A stretch of 64,000 nt of DNA from Porphyridium purpureum (taxonomy: Eukaryota; Rhodophyta; Bangiophyceae; Porphyridiales; Porphyridiaceae), in NCBI GenBank assembly GCA_008690995.1, contig VRMN01000009.1:186001-250000 (forward strand). The letters are read 5' to 3'. The stretch's first letter is position 1, and every line of letters starts with the position of its first letter. A model generated the notes under the pieces. The model was not told where the DNA came from and did not search any database. It saw only the letters and a list, made by a program, of their open reading frames with translations. Both the position numbers and the translations under genes were made by a program. Shown one piece after another: positions 1 through 10,356 of this stretch.

Positions 1-3
1 CCT

Positions 4-345
4 CTATGGTCGTCCGCCGGTGGCACTGTGATCAAACAGGCTCGCATCAATATCTACCCAGTTCGCCAGCTCTGTACCCGCGCCGCCCCCCGCGCTTGTG
101 CCGTTGCCAATGCTCGCGGTTGCCTCTGCGCCCAACGCAGGCACGCTTATCCCGCGTCCACCGGCTCCCGATAGGCCTACATGAAGACCTGCCGTTGCAG
201 GAGGGTGCAAGTGCTGTTCAAACCCGGCGTCAGGAACTAACTCACCTGACGCGGCCCACGACGCGTCGACCAGGTCCAGCGCCACACGCGCGTCGAAGTG
301 TATCGGCGCGCGATACGTCGCGTCCGTCGGTTGATAGTATGCCAT
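4..345 (-). CDS. possible small hypothetical protein
   Basis: A 113-codon frame begins at ATG (complement of 343-345) and ends with TAG at 4-6. The peptide starts MAYYQPTDATYRAP and is rich in Ala, Gly and Asp, with a composition more protein-like than the opposite strand, which here is full of Arg, Pro and Cys. I recognise no domain, signal peptide or membrane segment. It would be divergent from the sugar porter that starts at 486, leaving a 140 bp shared promoter. It could equally be chance open frame in the porter's upstream region, or the end of a spliced gene. Evidence for expression cannot be read from sequence. Confidence 0.25.
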   Translation of the reverse strand: MAYYQPTDATYRAPIHFDARVALDLVDASWAASGELVPDAGFEQHLHPPATAGLHVGLSGAGGRGISVPALGAEATASIGNGTSAGGGAGTELANWVDIDASLFDHSATGGRP

Positions 346-485
346 TCCCACCGGCGTTCGTCGCCCAGACTTTGGGCCTTCGGCTATCCGATTTCAGACC
401 ACGTGCTGACGCTTGGCGATGCAATGCTACCACTGCACAACTTCGAGGCCGAATCAGACGGCGAGCCGAGGCGGCAGCACCGAGG

Positions 486-2048
486 ATGAATCGGGACGGC
501 GCAGATCAGCCAGATGATGATACGCGTCGCTTACTCGAGCGTATGCCTGCTTCCTCCGACCAAGATCCGATTCCAGTTCGAGTTTGGGCAATGCGTTTTG
601 CTGTCCCAGCGGCAGTCGGCTCACTGTTTGGTTTGGACATCGGATTGAGTTCTGGCGCGGTGCGTGCGCTCGGAGATGCAGGACTGGGCGCGGCGCAGCT
701 GGGCGCAGTGGCGTCGGCGTCCCTCTTTGGTGCGTTGGTGAGCTCTGCGCTAGCGTTGCGCTTTGGTGACAGCCTGGGCCGTGCTCGAGAATTGCGCCTG
801 GCTGCGCTCCTCTTCGTGGTCGGCGCGGCGCTGCAGGCAGTTGCGCCGCTGGACATAAGTACGGAGTCAGCGTCGCTTGCAGGGTCTGGTCCGCTGCTGG
901 CCGCGCGCGCTGTATATGGCTTGGGAATTGGATTTGGCATGCACGCTGCCCCTCTATACATTGCCGAGTCCACGCCAAAACAGCTTCGCGGTTTATTGTT
1001 GTCTGCCAAAGAGGCCGCAATTGTGACAGGAATTTTGTTGGGCTACATCAGCTCAGCAGTCTTCGGGCCCAACTTGCCCGTAGATGTCTCCTGGCGGGCG
1101 ATGTTTGCGTCTGCCGAGGCAATTGCTGTACCGGTCTTGGTACTGAGCGCTTTCCTGCCCGAGTCTCCGCGCTGGCTTTGCTTGAAGTCCGTTCAAACCG
1201 GGAACAGTAGCAGCAGCGGCGGCGGCGGCGGCGGCGGCGGCGAAGATGAAAACCCAACCAACAACACATTCGCCGTACGCGCGCGCGAAGGCTTTATCCA
1301 ACTGTATGATGGCAATGTGGCCGAGGCAGACAAGAATATGCAGCTTGTGATGGACACGCTTCGAGACGCAGAGCAACCCAAGGTCCCCGGACAAGGCAGT
1401 TTCTCTCTAGGGGATCTTGTGGCCACGAAATCGGCGCGCACGTCGCTTGTGATTGGACTTGGGCTTGTTCTTTTCCAACAGATCACGGGGCAGCCAAGTG
1501 TTCTTTACTATGCCAACCGCATCTTTGCAGAGGCGGGGGGCGGTTTTGAATTTGCAGTCGGCGTGGGTGTCTTCAAGTTAGTGATGACGCTAGGCTCTGC
1601 GTTTGCGGTTGACCGCGTTGGCCGCCGCACGCTACTCATGACAGGAACAACCGGTATGGCAGTATGTCTGTTGGTTCTGAGCGCAGCCTTCCATGGCACG
1701 CCGTCGTCCGGAGCACTGTCCACGTCACAGCAAATTGTCATTGCGTTGGGCGTGCTTGGCTATGTTGGCTCTTATCAGATTGGCTTCGGCCCTTGCACTT
1801 GGCTCGTGCTGTCGGAAATTTTCCCCATTCGCATTCGCTCGAGCGCTCTTGGGCTCGGCACGCTGACCAACTTTGGCAGCAACTTGGTCGTGGCGTCTGT
1901 TTTTGAAGCACAGCGTCAAGCGCTCGGCTCCTCCGGTCTGTTTGGCCTGTTCGCCGTGATCGCGCTGCTCGCGGTTGCTTTTGAATATTCTTTTGTCATC
2001 GAGACCAAGGGGCTAAGCCTCGAAGAGATCGAACGTAAAATCACGTGA
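486..2048 (+). CDS. MFS sugar porter (SP family)
   Basis: A 520-residue major facilitator carrier of the sugar porter family, predicted to move hexoses or related polyols across a membrane by proton symport or facilitation. Family motifs in order: a FGLDIGLSSGA stretch in TM1 (about residues 48-58), PLYIAESTPKQLRG after TM4-5, PESPRWL before the central loop, QQITGQPSVLYYA in TM7, DRVGRRTLL in the loop after TM8, GPCTWLVLSEIFPIRIR in TM10, and a C-terminal ETKGLSLEEIE. The central cytoplasmic loop carries a run of nine Gly encoded by GGC repeats near 1217-1242, a slippage-prone microsatellite. The frame stays open upstream to position 6, but that part reads as Arg/Pro-rich non-protein sequence; ATG 486 is the first start giving a normal family length. 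ATG 591 is an alternative. Substrate cannot be told. Confidence 0.92.
   Translation: MNRDGADQPDDDTRRLLERMPASSDQDPIPVRVWAMRFAVPAAVGSLFGLDIGLSSGAVRALGDAGLGAAQLGAVASASLFGALVSSALALRFGDSLGRARELRLAALLFVVGAALQAVAPLDISTESASLAGSGPLLAARAVYGLGIGFGMHAAPLYIAESTPKQLRGLLLSAKEAAIVTGILLGYISSAVFGPNLPVDVSWRAMFASAEAIAVPVLVLSAFLPESPRWLCLKSVQTGNSSSSGGGGGGGGEDENPTNNTFAVRAREGFIQLYDGNVAEADKNMQLVMDTLRDAEQPKVPGQGSFSLGDLVATKSARTSLVIGLGLVLFQQITGQPSVLYYANRIFAEAGGGFEFAVGVGVFKLVMTLGSAFAVDRVGRRTLLMTGTTGMAVCLLVLSAAFHGTPSSGALSTSQQIVIALGVLGYVGSYQIGFGPCTWLVLSEIFPIRIRSSALGLGTLTNFGSNLVVASVFEAQRQALGSSGLFGLFAVIALLAVAFEYSFVIETKGLSLEEIERKIT
1217..1242 (+). repeat. GGC microsatellite coding poly-Gly
   Basis: Tandem GGC triplets inside the sugar porter gene encode a run of Gly in the large central cytoplasmic loop. 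In-frame triplet slippage would vary loop length without breaking the protein. Confidence 0.85.
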
Positions 2049-2271
2049 GTTTGGGGGCTTGGTGTGCAACGCGGCGGAACAGTCCAATTGACATACCTTG
2101 GTGCCTATCACGTCTTAGACCAGAGAAGCTTGTAAAAGTGCCCTTTTCTTGTGATGAAGAATTCTACTATGTTCAAGTCGGACGGCTTGGACACGAACCC
2201 CGCGTCCATTTCTTAAGCTATACATGCATGTTCCGAGCTCCCACGGAACCACCCTGTCCTCAAGCACGCCT

Positions 2272-3709
2272 TTAGTGCCCGCACGAATCCTGAGCTTCCT
2301 TTGCATACGGCCCAAGCGATGGGTCATTCTTGCCGCGCGGGCCTGGCGACAAGGGTCTGGGCTGCGCGAACGCCGCGGTTGGCGCCAAGTCTCGCTTGCG
2401 CATGTGACGCTGTAACAAATAATATCTGTTCTTGACCGCATTGTTACTCCTCCCAATCAGCTGTGCTGTGTAGCTCCATTTGTGGTCGCCTGCCGCAGCT
2501 GACTCGAAAATCAGACGGTCCTCTTGCGGTGTGAATTCTCGCTCCTTGTCTGTGTCGGAAAAGCGTAAATAATTATGATAGCGCAAGCGTACGTGCTGTC
2601 CGTTTCGATCAGGAAGCAGTTCCGCAATGGCATCCCAGTTGCGCGGTCCGTTCTTTGCGACCTGTTCTCGCACAATTTGGTCCTCTTCACGGCTCCAGCG
2701 TTTACGCGATGCCTTTCGTGCCCGGTTGACGGTCTCACCCTCGCGAGACTCGTGTACAGAAGCGACAGATTCCGTGTCTGGTCGTACAGGCAAGGACGCC
2801 GCGCGCGGCCCACCAAACGCGTTGACTTGCAGCTGCCCCGGTGTAGACTGAGAACCAATCTGCGATGCAGTCGTCGTAAACGGTGGTCCTTCCTCCCTGG
2901 ACGGCAACCGTTCTGAAGCCGCGACAGGTGACTGATCCGTCACGAGTAGGCTTGCCACCGACACGCGATTGTGGGTTTGGTTCGCATTCACAAGCGGCGG
3001 GAGCGGCTGGAGCGGCGTTTGTAGCAAACCAGTCTGCACGTCCGGCGTATTTGGGGAAATCGGTATTGCTCGCAGTTTCTGCTGATGTGCTTGCTGCTGC
3101 TGTTGAAGAAAATGCTGCTGCTGCTGCTGCTGCTCCAGGCTCAGTGTCTGTCGCGCCGAGTAGGACAGGTTTGGGCTTTGGAATGAGGCTTCATATGGCA
3201 AGCCCGCATTCACACCAGTTAACGCGGGCGTCGAGCCCATGGCCGGTGACCCAACGGGGGAGAAGAGATTCACCACGCCCATCCTTTGCGACGGCGGCTG
3301 CTGGTGCGAGCTGTTCCAAACCGGCTCGCCGATCATGGGAGAGGAGAACTGTCGCGAACTCATCCATGGCTGCTCAAACCCGTGTGCCCGCAGTAAAGGC
3401 TGTTGATGGTGCTGCTCGTCCTCTACGGGTTGTAAGGGCGGAAAGTAGTACATGGACGGTGCCGCCACGCCGCTGCTCTGATACACCGCCTGCTGTTGTT
3501 GCGCAAATAAGAAGCGCCGCCGCTCCATCTCCTGCGCCCTCATGACTGCGGCGTGAGCCTCCGCTTGAGCTTCACTTCCCGGAGTGGTCATACCCATAAG
3601 CCGATACCACGCCGGCGCCAAATGCGACGAGGCTATTTTACCGGTCCCCGTATCAGAAGACGCCGTTGTGTGCTGCAAGTTGAACCCGAAACGACTCTCC
3701 TGCTCCCGT

Positions 3710-3741
<32 letters not shown>

Positions 3742-3840
3742 CTGGTGTTGTACGGGCGCGTATTCCTGGCGCGAAGGGTATGCCCCCATTGCTTTCCTTT
3801 CGTACGATCTCGACCCTTCCGTCCGCTCATACTCAGCCAT
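2272..3840 (-). CDS. two-repeat MYB transcription factor, poly-Q rich
   Basis: A 522-residue protein with two C-terminal MYB/SANT repeats. Repeat 1 lies at about 380-425 (starts KRWSREEDQIV, contains NWDAIAELL) and repeat 2 at 434-480 (EFTPQEDRLIF, KWSYTAQLIGRSNNAVKNRY). Each has the conserved Trp pattern and helix-turn-helix spacing, and the second ends in the NAVKNR recognition-helix signature. The first 370 residues are low complexity: poly-Q at about 33-44, 113-117 and 237-250, plus Ser/Pro/Gln-rich stretches that may act as an activation region. It should be a nuclear sequence-specific DNA-binding regulator; targets are unknown. ATG at 3838-3840 opens the frame. It converges on the sugar porter with a 223 bp gap. 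Confidence 0.88.
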
Positions 3841-5769
3841 GTAGGCCCGGCTCGTTGCTGCTTACCCTTCCTATAGTCACGTGTGACGCCTCGTCTGGGC
3901 GTGTAGGTATGCTCGCGGCCTTCACTCTCTCCCTCACGTCGCACTTTCCCGAACCACCTCCACTTTACCGCCGTCTTAGCGGTGCGTCACTTCTCCGTTC
4001 GCGTGGGGCACGGTCGGCTTTATATAATGTAAGAGCATGAAGCGAGCGACGTCGCGCAGCATCACACGCACTTAGCCCCCCCGAACACGTTGTTGTGATT
4101 CCGTCACACTTGCGCGGCCGCTACGTATTCAATACACCACAGCGCGCATCATCCTTCCGCCCCCGCGCATCTACCCACAAATCCGCGACGCGGCCATGCG
4201 CCAAAATACAAAGTACAAGGAGCCCAAAAACGCGCTTCTGCGCCCAATCGACACGCCGCAAAAGAATCCGGAATCAACGCGCAACACGTCATCATCGGCA
4301 CCTTCCCTTATTCTCCTATCGCGCGCACGCACTAAGAAAAACAGCACCTTGCCCGCGTGGAAACGACACGCGCGGGGAACTGGGTGACGCCATCATTTTT
4401 CTAGATGGGTGACGTTGTAACGAGCCGCGTCTCTATGCAAACAGCACACTTGTATACTGAGCGGCTGTACGCTTTGTCGCGGCGCGATATCGTGCTGAGT
4501 GGATAAGGCTGGCGTCTTCATGCACCATGCATGCGGGTGGAGGTGGGGGGTAGAAAGACCACGCAGATGTGCAGTTGCAGTTGCGTAGTTCAACGATGCC
4601 TTGGTGGATCGACGCATAATGATGATGATGATGATGATGATGCGTGCCTCACTTATTTGCGCGTTATTTTTAGGACATGATCAGACCGACTCGTTTTGAA
4701 CAGAACGAACATTTCGACGCTCTTTTCAGAGGGCGTCGTTCGAACAAGAAGAAAAAGAGGGTTGGTTGCAAGTACGCCGGAAGAAGTCCGTGCTGGCGTG
4801 GAACGGACGGGACAAAACGTGTAAGAAAGATTTCCGAAAAATTTCCACTCGGTTTTACAGCAGAGACAGAGGAGTTGGAAGAGCACGTGGAAGAAGCTCA
4901 TTGGCTGGTGCGGACATCGGAGCGCATGGTGCCGTGGCGGTCGCGGCGCGGATGAGCGGCGCACGCCATAAGGTAAGTGGGTGGGTGAGTGGGTGAGCAC
5001 GGAGCATGCGACCGGCGCGGCGCGCTCAATTCGCGCGATGCGGAACAGGCGCGCGCGCGAAGGCAGCACGTTGACGTAAATGTGACGTGTTGGACTGGCG
5101 ATCGGGTTGACAGGATTTCGGAGACAGCGGCTGACAGGAGTGACGATGGCGTGGCGACTTGCACGTGTCGGCGGCCGTCGCGTGGTCTGATTCTCCGTAA
5201 GGTGGTCGCAACCATCATCCATCAAATCTATACCCATCGCGCCTCGGGCCCTACGTGGAGCGGCGGATGCATCACTTTGATCACGTTCTTGAAACAATAC
5301 TGTCGCTCGAAATCAGCATCGCGTGGCGAGCTGCGCGTGACGCTGCAGCTGAGACACCCCGAATGCCGTGCGTAGCCGCTTTCGCCTTTTTCTTTTTTGA
5401 ATGGGGAGTATGGGGGGGAAGAACCACTCCTCACTTTGATCGAGGCAGTGCGCGCTGGGCGCTTCCGCAAATAAGATACCAGCTAGATGAGTCCGAGGGA
5501 ACACCCTACTGCTCGCTCACGCAAACATCTTTTTTCTCCTCCGACCCAGACTACTCCAGCGGCGCGCAATTCCGAGCCGCGCGGAACGCCATGGGCTCAC
5601 GCCTATCCTGTGCACAGCTCTACGTCGCCTAATGGCGCCGTACCGGCCGCAATCGTCGTCACGTGGCCTCTAGGCCACCTGTCCGCCAGGCCCCCACGTC
5701 GCTCGTCTCCGAATCTCGACCACAGAAACTTCATAGAAATGAAAGGGCGCGTGCCGCCAAGTCCTGAAA
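3841..5769. other. divergent intergenic spacer, no gene recognised
   Basis: A 1.9 kb spacer between the diverging MYB and WD40 genes. It has only short or Arg/Pro/Ser-rich open frames without domains. Visible items: a TATATAA-like stretch at 4020-4027, which could serve the MYB gene about 180 bp away; a single GTAC-core element CTGTAC at 4465-4470; and a run of eight ATG triplets at 4619-4642. I see no tRNA or other folded RNA gene. Confidence 0.6.
4619..4642 (+). repeat. (ATG)8 microsatellite
   Basis: Eight perfect tandem ATG triplets in the spacer between the MYB and WD40 genes, outside any convincing reading frame. Confidence 0.9.
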
Positions 5770-7164
5770 ATGCATCAAGTACAACAAAGCGCGAGTGGAG
5801 CTGCCGTTGCGGAGCGGAATCATGGCAGTGCATCAGCCACGGCGGATGTTCCACTGGAACTCGACGTCGCGTTTATTTCCGCGCAGGTGCTCGCGGTGCG
5901 AGAGGAAAAGCTCGAGCTCACGAAACGGTGCGCGGATTTGAAAGAGCAGCGGTTGCATCACATTAATGAGCTCCTGTCAATCGAGTCCGCCATGTCGCGC
6001 CTGCTCAAGCGCCGCTCGCAAATTCACGCTGAGCTGAACGACATGGATTCAGAGACTGCCAGCGCACAGACCAGACTCCATCACGTCGATGTCAAGGCGG
6101 CCCGCATCAAGGTACAGACTGAGCAGCTTTGTGCGTGTCTGCGGGCACTCGACGTCCATGAAGGCGACGAGGCCAGCGCACAGGACTCAGCGGTCGCGAA
6201 TCATGGCGGTCTCCACGAGACCGGCGTGCACGCGTACGGACAATCACGGAAGACATACGAATCTTGCGTGCAAACGCTATGGCATGCCGGCGGGGTGTTG
6301 TCGATGGTTGTCGAGCCAGCAACAAACATGATGTACACGGGCGGTTCGGACGGCTTGCTGCGCGCCTTCGACCTGGACACGATGGAGGAACGCATGGGCT
6401 GGTCAGTAGCTTGGCATCCTGGATGGATTCTTGACGTGTCAGCGGGAGAGGTGAATGTGGCCACTGCAGATTCGCGAGGCCACGTGCGGGTATGGGAGCT
6501 CGAATACCCGCAGGATTTGTGCGCATCGGAAAAGGCGCTGTTCCATACGGGCGCAGAGCGGGCACATGCGGTGCACTTGGACAGTTTCAGCTCGAAGCTG
6601 GTGTCCGGCGACTCGAGCGGCATGGTCATTGAGTGGGACGTCCATAAAGAGCGGTGCGTGCAACGTCTGCTCGGACACATGGGAGCTGTTAATTGCGTGG
6701 CAAGATGCGAGTACGTGCTGGTGAGCTGTTCGTCCGACCGCAAAATTTTGTTTTGGGACGCTCGCACGGGGCGGGGCGAGCGCGGCTTTTTTGGGCACAA
6801 AGACCGCGTAAACCAGTTTGTGTTTGACGACGAGTGCCTCATGTCAGTCTCGGATGACCTATCACTCAAACTGTGGGATATTGGCAGCGGCCGCGTGATC
6901 CAGACTATACCTTTAGCATGCCGGCCCAACTGTATTTCATTGCGCGCTGACGTGGTGTCTGTCGCCGGAGCAGACGCCAAAGTATATACTTATGTCCGCA
7001 AGGATCTGAAACAAAATCTCGTCCAGCTGCACTATGAGCTTTACGGTCACACCTCTGAGGTAACAGCCATCGCCCAGACCGCTGAGTATGTTATCTCCGC
7101 ATCCACCGACTCGCGAGTCAAGCTCTGGTCGGGCCAACTTGGCAGCCACTTGCACAGCGACTGA
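5770..7164 (+). CDS. coiled-coil plus WD40 repeat protein
   Basis: A 464-residue protein. Residues about 35-130 are rich in heptad-spaced Leu and charged residues (for example VREEKLELTKRCADLKEQR), predicting a long coiled coil. Residues about 165-460 hold six to seven WD40 blades, seen from repeated GH...D...LWD-type units such as LVSCSSDRKILFWDART, CLMSVSDDLSLKLWDIG and VISASTDSRVKLWSG. This layout serves as a scaffold in many eukaryotic complexes (ATG16-like, TRAF7-like and others), but no family-specific signature lets me choose. No signal peptide or membrane segment, so probably soluble in cytosol or nucleus. Start ATG 5770 is the first in frame. Its stop lies only 9 bp from the stop of the opposing UTP21 gene. 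Confidence 0.85.
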   Translation: MHQVQQSASGAAVAERNHGSASATADVPLELDVAFISAQVLAVREEKLELTKRCADLKEQRLHHINELLSIESAMSRLLKRRSQIHAELNDMDSETASAQTRLHHVDVKAARIKVQTEQLCACLRALDVHEGDEASAQDSAVANHGGLHETGVHAYGQSRKTYESCVQTLWHAGGVLSMVVEPATNMMYTGGSDGLLRAFDLDTMEERMGWSVAWHPGWILDVSAGEVNVATADSRGHVRVWELEYPQDLCASEKALFHTGAERAHAVHLDSFSSKLVSGDSSGMVIEWDVHKERCVQRLLGHMGAVNCVARCEYVLVSCSSDRKILFWDARTGRGERGFFGHKDRVNQFVFDDECLMSVSDDLSLKLWDIGSGRVIQTIPLACRPNCISLRADVVSVAGADAKVYTYVRKDLKQNLVQLHYELYGHTSEVTAIAQTAEYVISASTDSRVKLWSGQLGSHLHSD

Positions 7165-7173
7165 GAGCCTCCT

Positions 7174-10100
7174 TTATAAAGTTCCAAGCATGTGATTTGC
7201 ATACGTGAGCGACGCTTCTAGCTTTCGCTGAACGCCATTCCACGCATTCTCTTGTGCCTGCCTCAGCGCCGGCAAATACCGCTTCTGCATTTCGGCGTCT
7301 TGAAGCAACGCATGTGAGTGGATGACGAGGAAATGCGATAAATGCGCCTGGACGAGCTGAAAGTCAATCTTCCGCCCAAGTCGATCCGTAAAAAAATTCA
7401 CACATGCACGCAACACCTCAGGGCCTTCCAATAAGCGAAGCTCAACGTCTACATCACTTGGAGTCTTTGCGCGCAGAATATCCCCTGCCGCGTCAAACTG
7501 TTCTTTCAGGAAAAGAGCAGCAATTTCGCTCATGTAAAAGGCACTGTTGCGGGACGGCAAATCGAGACCAAGCTTACTCTTCCGCATTCCCTCCTTTGCA
7601 TTTGTTGGCTCCAGTTGCTCTGCGTTTTCCGGCAATTCAAAGGTCGGATGCGTGCCAGCGACAGTTGGCAAAAAGAACGGCGCAGTGGCGTCCTTCTTGA
7701 CCGCCTCCAGCGGTTTGTTGCGCTCTTTGATGAGATGAAGATTTGCAAGCGTGCTCCACTGAGTAACGGGTACATTAGACAAGGTCACGAGACCTCGTGC
7801 CAGGGGATCAACCTTGCCAAGCGCCTGCTCTTCGTCATGTGTGAGAGACTGCGGCAGTTTCGCTGGATCTCGTGCCAAATGGGATAAAGAATCACTATGG
7901 CCATGATCGTACATGCATGAGCCCGCAATGCGTGGGTTGAAGAAGCGCTTGTTAACCCACAGCACAATACCAAGTGAGTCGACGTGCGACGTGGCAATAA
8001 AGTCGCCCACAGGCGAGCACGCGATGCTGACGGGCGGCTGGGAGCAATGCACCAGATCAAAGCACTTGCCTTCCAAAAGCGACCACGTCCTAATTGTGCC
8101 GTCCATGCTGGTCGTCAAGAGCATGCGCGCGTCGTGCGAAAAGGCGACGTCGGTTACCTTTGCCGCGTGGCCGCGGAATATGCGGGCAAGCGAGCGCGAG
8201 GACACATCAAAGACCTGCACTGAAAAATCGTCACAAACCACGGCGATCAGATCGTTTTGCAAACAACGTACCATCCGCGTGCCATGGACGTTTTGTCCAG
8301 CGAGCGCTAGTGTGTATTCCGCCCGACGCGAACGCACGTTCCATAATACCACACACGTATCCTTCTCGCACAAGCTCGCAACACTTTCTCCCAGTGCGTC
8401 CACCGCAATGCCGCACACTTGGTTCCGTTGGTGCGGGGGAGAATGAGCTGCGGGTGGCAGCGAGGAGGAAGATGGTGACAATGGCGGCGGCGGTGGCTGC
8501 AAAGACGGCAGCGACGAAGCACAGTTAAACTCCCCAAGCAGTCGCCCGCTTTGCATCGAAAAAGCAAATATCCGGCCGCTCGAGGTGCCGATGAAGGCCA
8601 CGTGGCCGTCCGCAGTCACTGCAACAGCCGTAATTAGCGCCTGCTCCCGTTCGCTGATGCTGACCGCAGCATGATGTGCGTGAGTCTTTTTCCCAGTGTC
8701 ACTCATCTTCTTAGAGCCGCCGTCCGTCTTGAGTTTCGGCGCATTGTAATCGACGGGCAGCCGAAGCACTTTTCTTGTGCTCGCGTTATCTTCCGAGCGC
8801 CAAGTAAATGCGCACGTGTTACCTTGATGACATGTCACGACATTCGCAAAGTCTGAATCACCGCTTTTCACACCCGAGGCGGCCAAATCAAGGACGTGGC
8901 CCAAAAGGCCGTTGGAAGAAACACCGGTAGCGCCTCCGTGCTGGCTGGCATTTCCTGCCGCCGGCGCGGAGGCGGAGCTTCGCCACAATCCATCGCCGTG
9001 GAGCGCGCCCTCGACTTTTCTCCTTTTCTGCTGCAGTTTTTTGCCGCCGCCTGCCATGCCAGTCTGCGCATGAGAAAAGGGCCGGTTCTGGCTGTCCTGG
9101 ATCACAGACACGATTCTGATTTCATTGTCTCGTCCTGCGGAAAGCAGCTGACGATGATCATCACCGCAGTACCGAATCAAGTGAGGCGCGGCAGAGTGGC
9201 CCGCGCGAAACAGCACAACGCGGCCATTGCCATCAGGCTGATCAAAAGCAACGAGCTTCATGGCGTTATCAGACCGCCCGCAAGTCAAAAGGTGATGCTC
9301 CCCTCTCAAAAAGCGCGCAAAGGCCACGCCACCATGCCCAGAATGCACACAAGGAACCACGTGCCGCAAAGCACGCTCGTTCAAATCCCACACGGCAAGC
9401 TCACCGCCGCGCGTGGTGCTAACAAGCGATTCGTCGCCGTCATCACGGAAGCTGATGGCTGTGACCGCCTCAGCCGATAGTGATGATGGCGCGGGCCCTG
9501 CCGGAAGGCGGTGACCACGCGATGGCTCGTGCCGGAAAACCTCGACCAAACGGTCACCCTTGAGATCATAAATCAACACCAAGCCACTTGACGTTCCAAG
9601 CGCAATCATGTCCAACACAGGCGCACCGGCCACGGTTACAAGGCATAGAGGATCTTTGTGGGTATGCACGAGCGTGTGTAGAATCGAGTCCGGAAGCACC
9701 ACTTGATACTCATACGTGCATGCGCCGGACAGCACATGCCGCAGTTCCATTCTTCCGTGCTCTCCAACCACCAACACCTTGTTAACGTAAGTGTCGGGAT
9801 GCAAAAGAGTCAGCGGGCGGAACTCGTCCGCTGGAGTCCATGAGATGCTCGACAAAAGCTCCAGCTCGATGGAATCGGCCGTGTCGGCATTGTCGTTCCG
9901 CTGCGCTGTGCAAAGGCGGCGCATCTGGTCCTTTGCTACATTGTAGCACTCCATGACTCGAGAATGAGCGTACAAAAGCACCAGTGCCTGTCCAAAGCAC
10001 AGCATGGAAGCCACACTACCGTGGCGCAACGGCATGCGCCAGACCACCCGCATGCGCAACAGCACGACAAGATGGTTCTCCGTGGCGACAAAAGTCCAAT

Positions 10101-10356
10101 CCCCCATGCCGCTGAATGCCTGCACGTGCTCTTGATCCGGCATTTCGGCGCAGCCCACCAGCCGCAGCGAGCGCGCGTGATACATTTGCACGACGCGCCC
10201 ACGGTCTACGGCGGTGCACACGAACGCCTCGCGCCCGCGATACACCAGCGCACCGGCACATTCTGCTGCGCCGATAGGATTGCGCTCATCGCTGGTCGCT
10301 GCACGCGCGCCATCCACCACCAGGCCTAGCGACCGGAACACCTGCAACGTCGTCAT
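7174..10356 (-). CDS. UTP21: U3 snoRNP / SSU processome subunit UTP21 (WDR36)
   Basis: A 1060-residue WD40 protein of the UTP-B module of the small-subunit processome, which acts in the nucleolus on the 5' external transcribed spacer of pre-rRNA. Two tandem beta-propellers fill most of the protein. The diagnostic part is the C-terminal Utp21 domain (about 820-1060): a linker with VTQWSTLANLHLIKERNKP and PFFLPTVAG, then an all-helical end containing DFQLVQAHLSHFLVIH. Length exceeds the usual 900-950 because of low-complexity inserts around 425-560 (Lys/Ser/Gly-rich) and a poly-Pro/Ser stretch near 630-660. ATG at 10354-10356 starts with MTTLQVFRSLGLV, fitting the normal start just before propeller 1. 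Upstream lies a 36-bp tandem repeat, 88 bp before the start codon. Confidence 0.9.
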   Translation of the reverse strand: MTTLQVFRSLGLVVDGARAATSDERNPIGAAECAGALVYRGREAFVCTAVDRGRVVQMYHARSLRLVGCAEMPDQEHVQAFSGMGDWTFVATENHLVVLLRMRVVWRMPLRHGSVASMLCFGQALVLLYAHSRVMECYNVAKDQMRRLCTAQRNDNADTADSIELELLSSISWTPADEFRPLTLLHPDTYVNKVLVVGEHGRMELRHVLSGACTYEYQVVLPDSILHTLVHTHKDPLCLVTVAGAPVLDMIALGTSSGLVLIYDLKGDRLVEVFRHEPSRGHRLPAGPAPSSLSAEAVTAISFRDDGDESLVSTTRGGELAVWDLNERALRHVVPCVHSGHGGVAFARFLRGEHHLLTCGRSDNAMKLVAFDQPDGNGRVVLFRAGHSAAPHLIRYCGDDHRQLLSAGRDNEIRIVSVIQDSQNRPFSHAQTGMAGGGKKLQQKRRKVEGALHGDGLWRSSASAPAAGNASQHGGATGVSSNGLLGHVLDLAASGVKSGDSDFANVVTCHQGNTCAFTWRSEDNASTRKVLRLPVDYNAPKLKTDGGSKKMSDTGKKTHAHHAAVSISEREQALITAVAVTADGHVAFIGTSSGRIFAFSMQSGRLLGEFNCASSLPSLQPPPPPLSPSSSSLPPAAHSPPHQRNQVCGIAVDALGESVASLCEKDTCVVLWNVRSRRAEYTLALAGQNVHGTRMVRCLQNDLIAVVCDDFSVQVFDVSSRSLARIFRGHAAKVTDVAFSHDARMLLTTSMDGTIRTWSLLEGKCFDLVHCSQPPVSIACSPVGDFIATSHVDSLGIVLWVNKRFFNPRIAGSCMYDHGHSDSLSHLARDPAKLPQSLTHDEEQALGKVDPLARGLVTLSNVPVTQWSTLANLHLIKERNKPLEAVKKDATAPFFLPTVAGTHPTFELPENAEQLEPTNAKEGMRKSKLGLDLPSRNSAFYMSEIAALFLKEQFDAAGDILRAKTPSDVDVELRLLEGPEVLRACVNFFTDRLGRKIDFQLVQAHLSHFLVIHSHALLQDAEMQKRYLPALRQAQENAWNGVQRKLEASLTYANHMLGTL

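Noticed and set aside
4-485. Longer N-terminus for the sugar porter from ATG 6
   Set aside because: The added 160 residues are Arg/Pro/Cys-rich with no transit or membrane pattern, and the first conserved helix would be displaced; ATG 486 gives normal length.
3841-5769. tRNA or snRNA gene in the large spacer
   Set aside because: I looked for GTTCRANYC-type T-loops with a matching A box and for Sm sites and saw none; other spacers were likewise negative.
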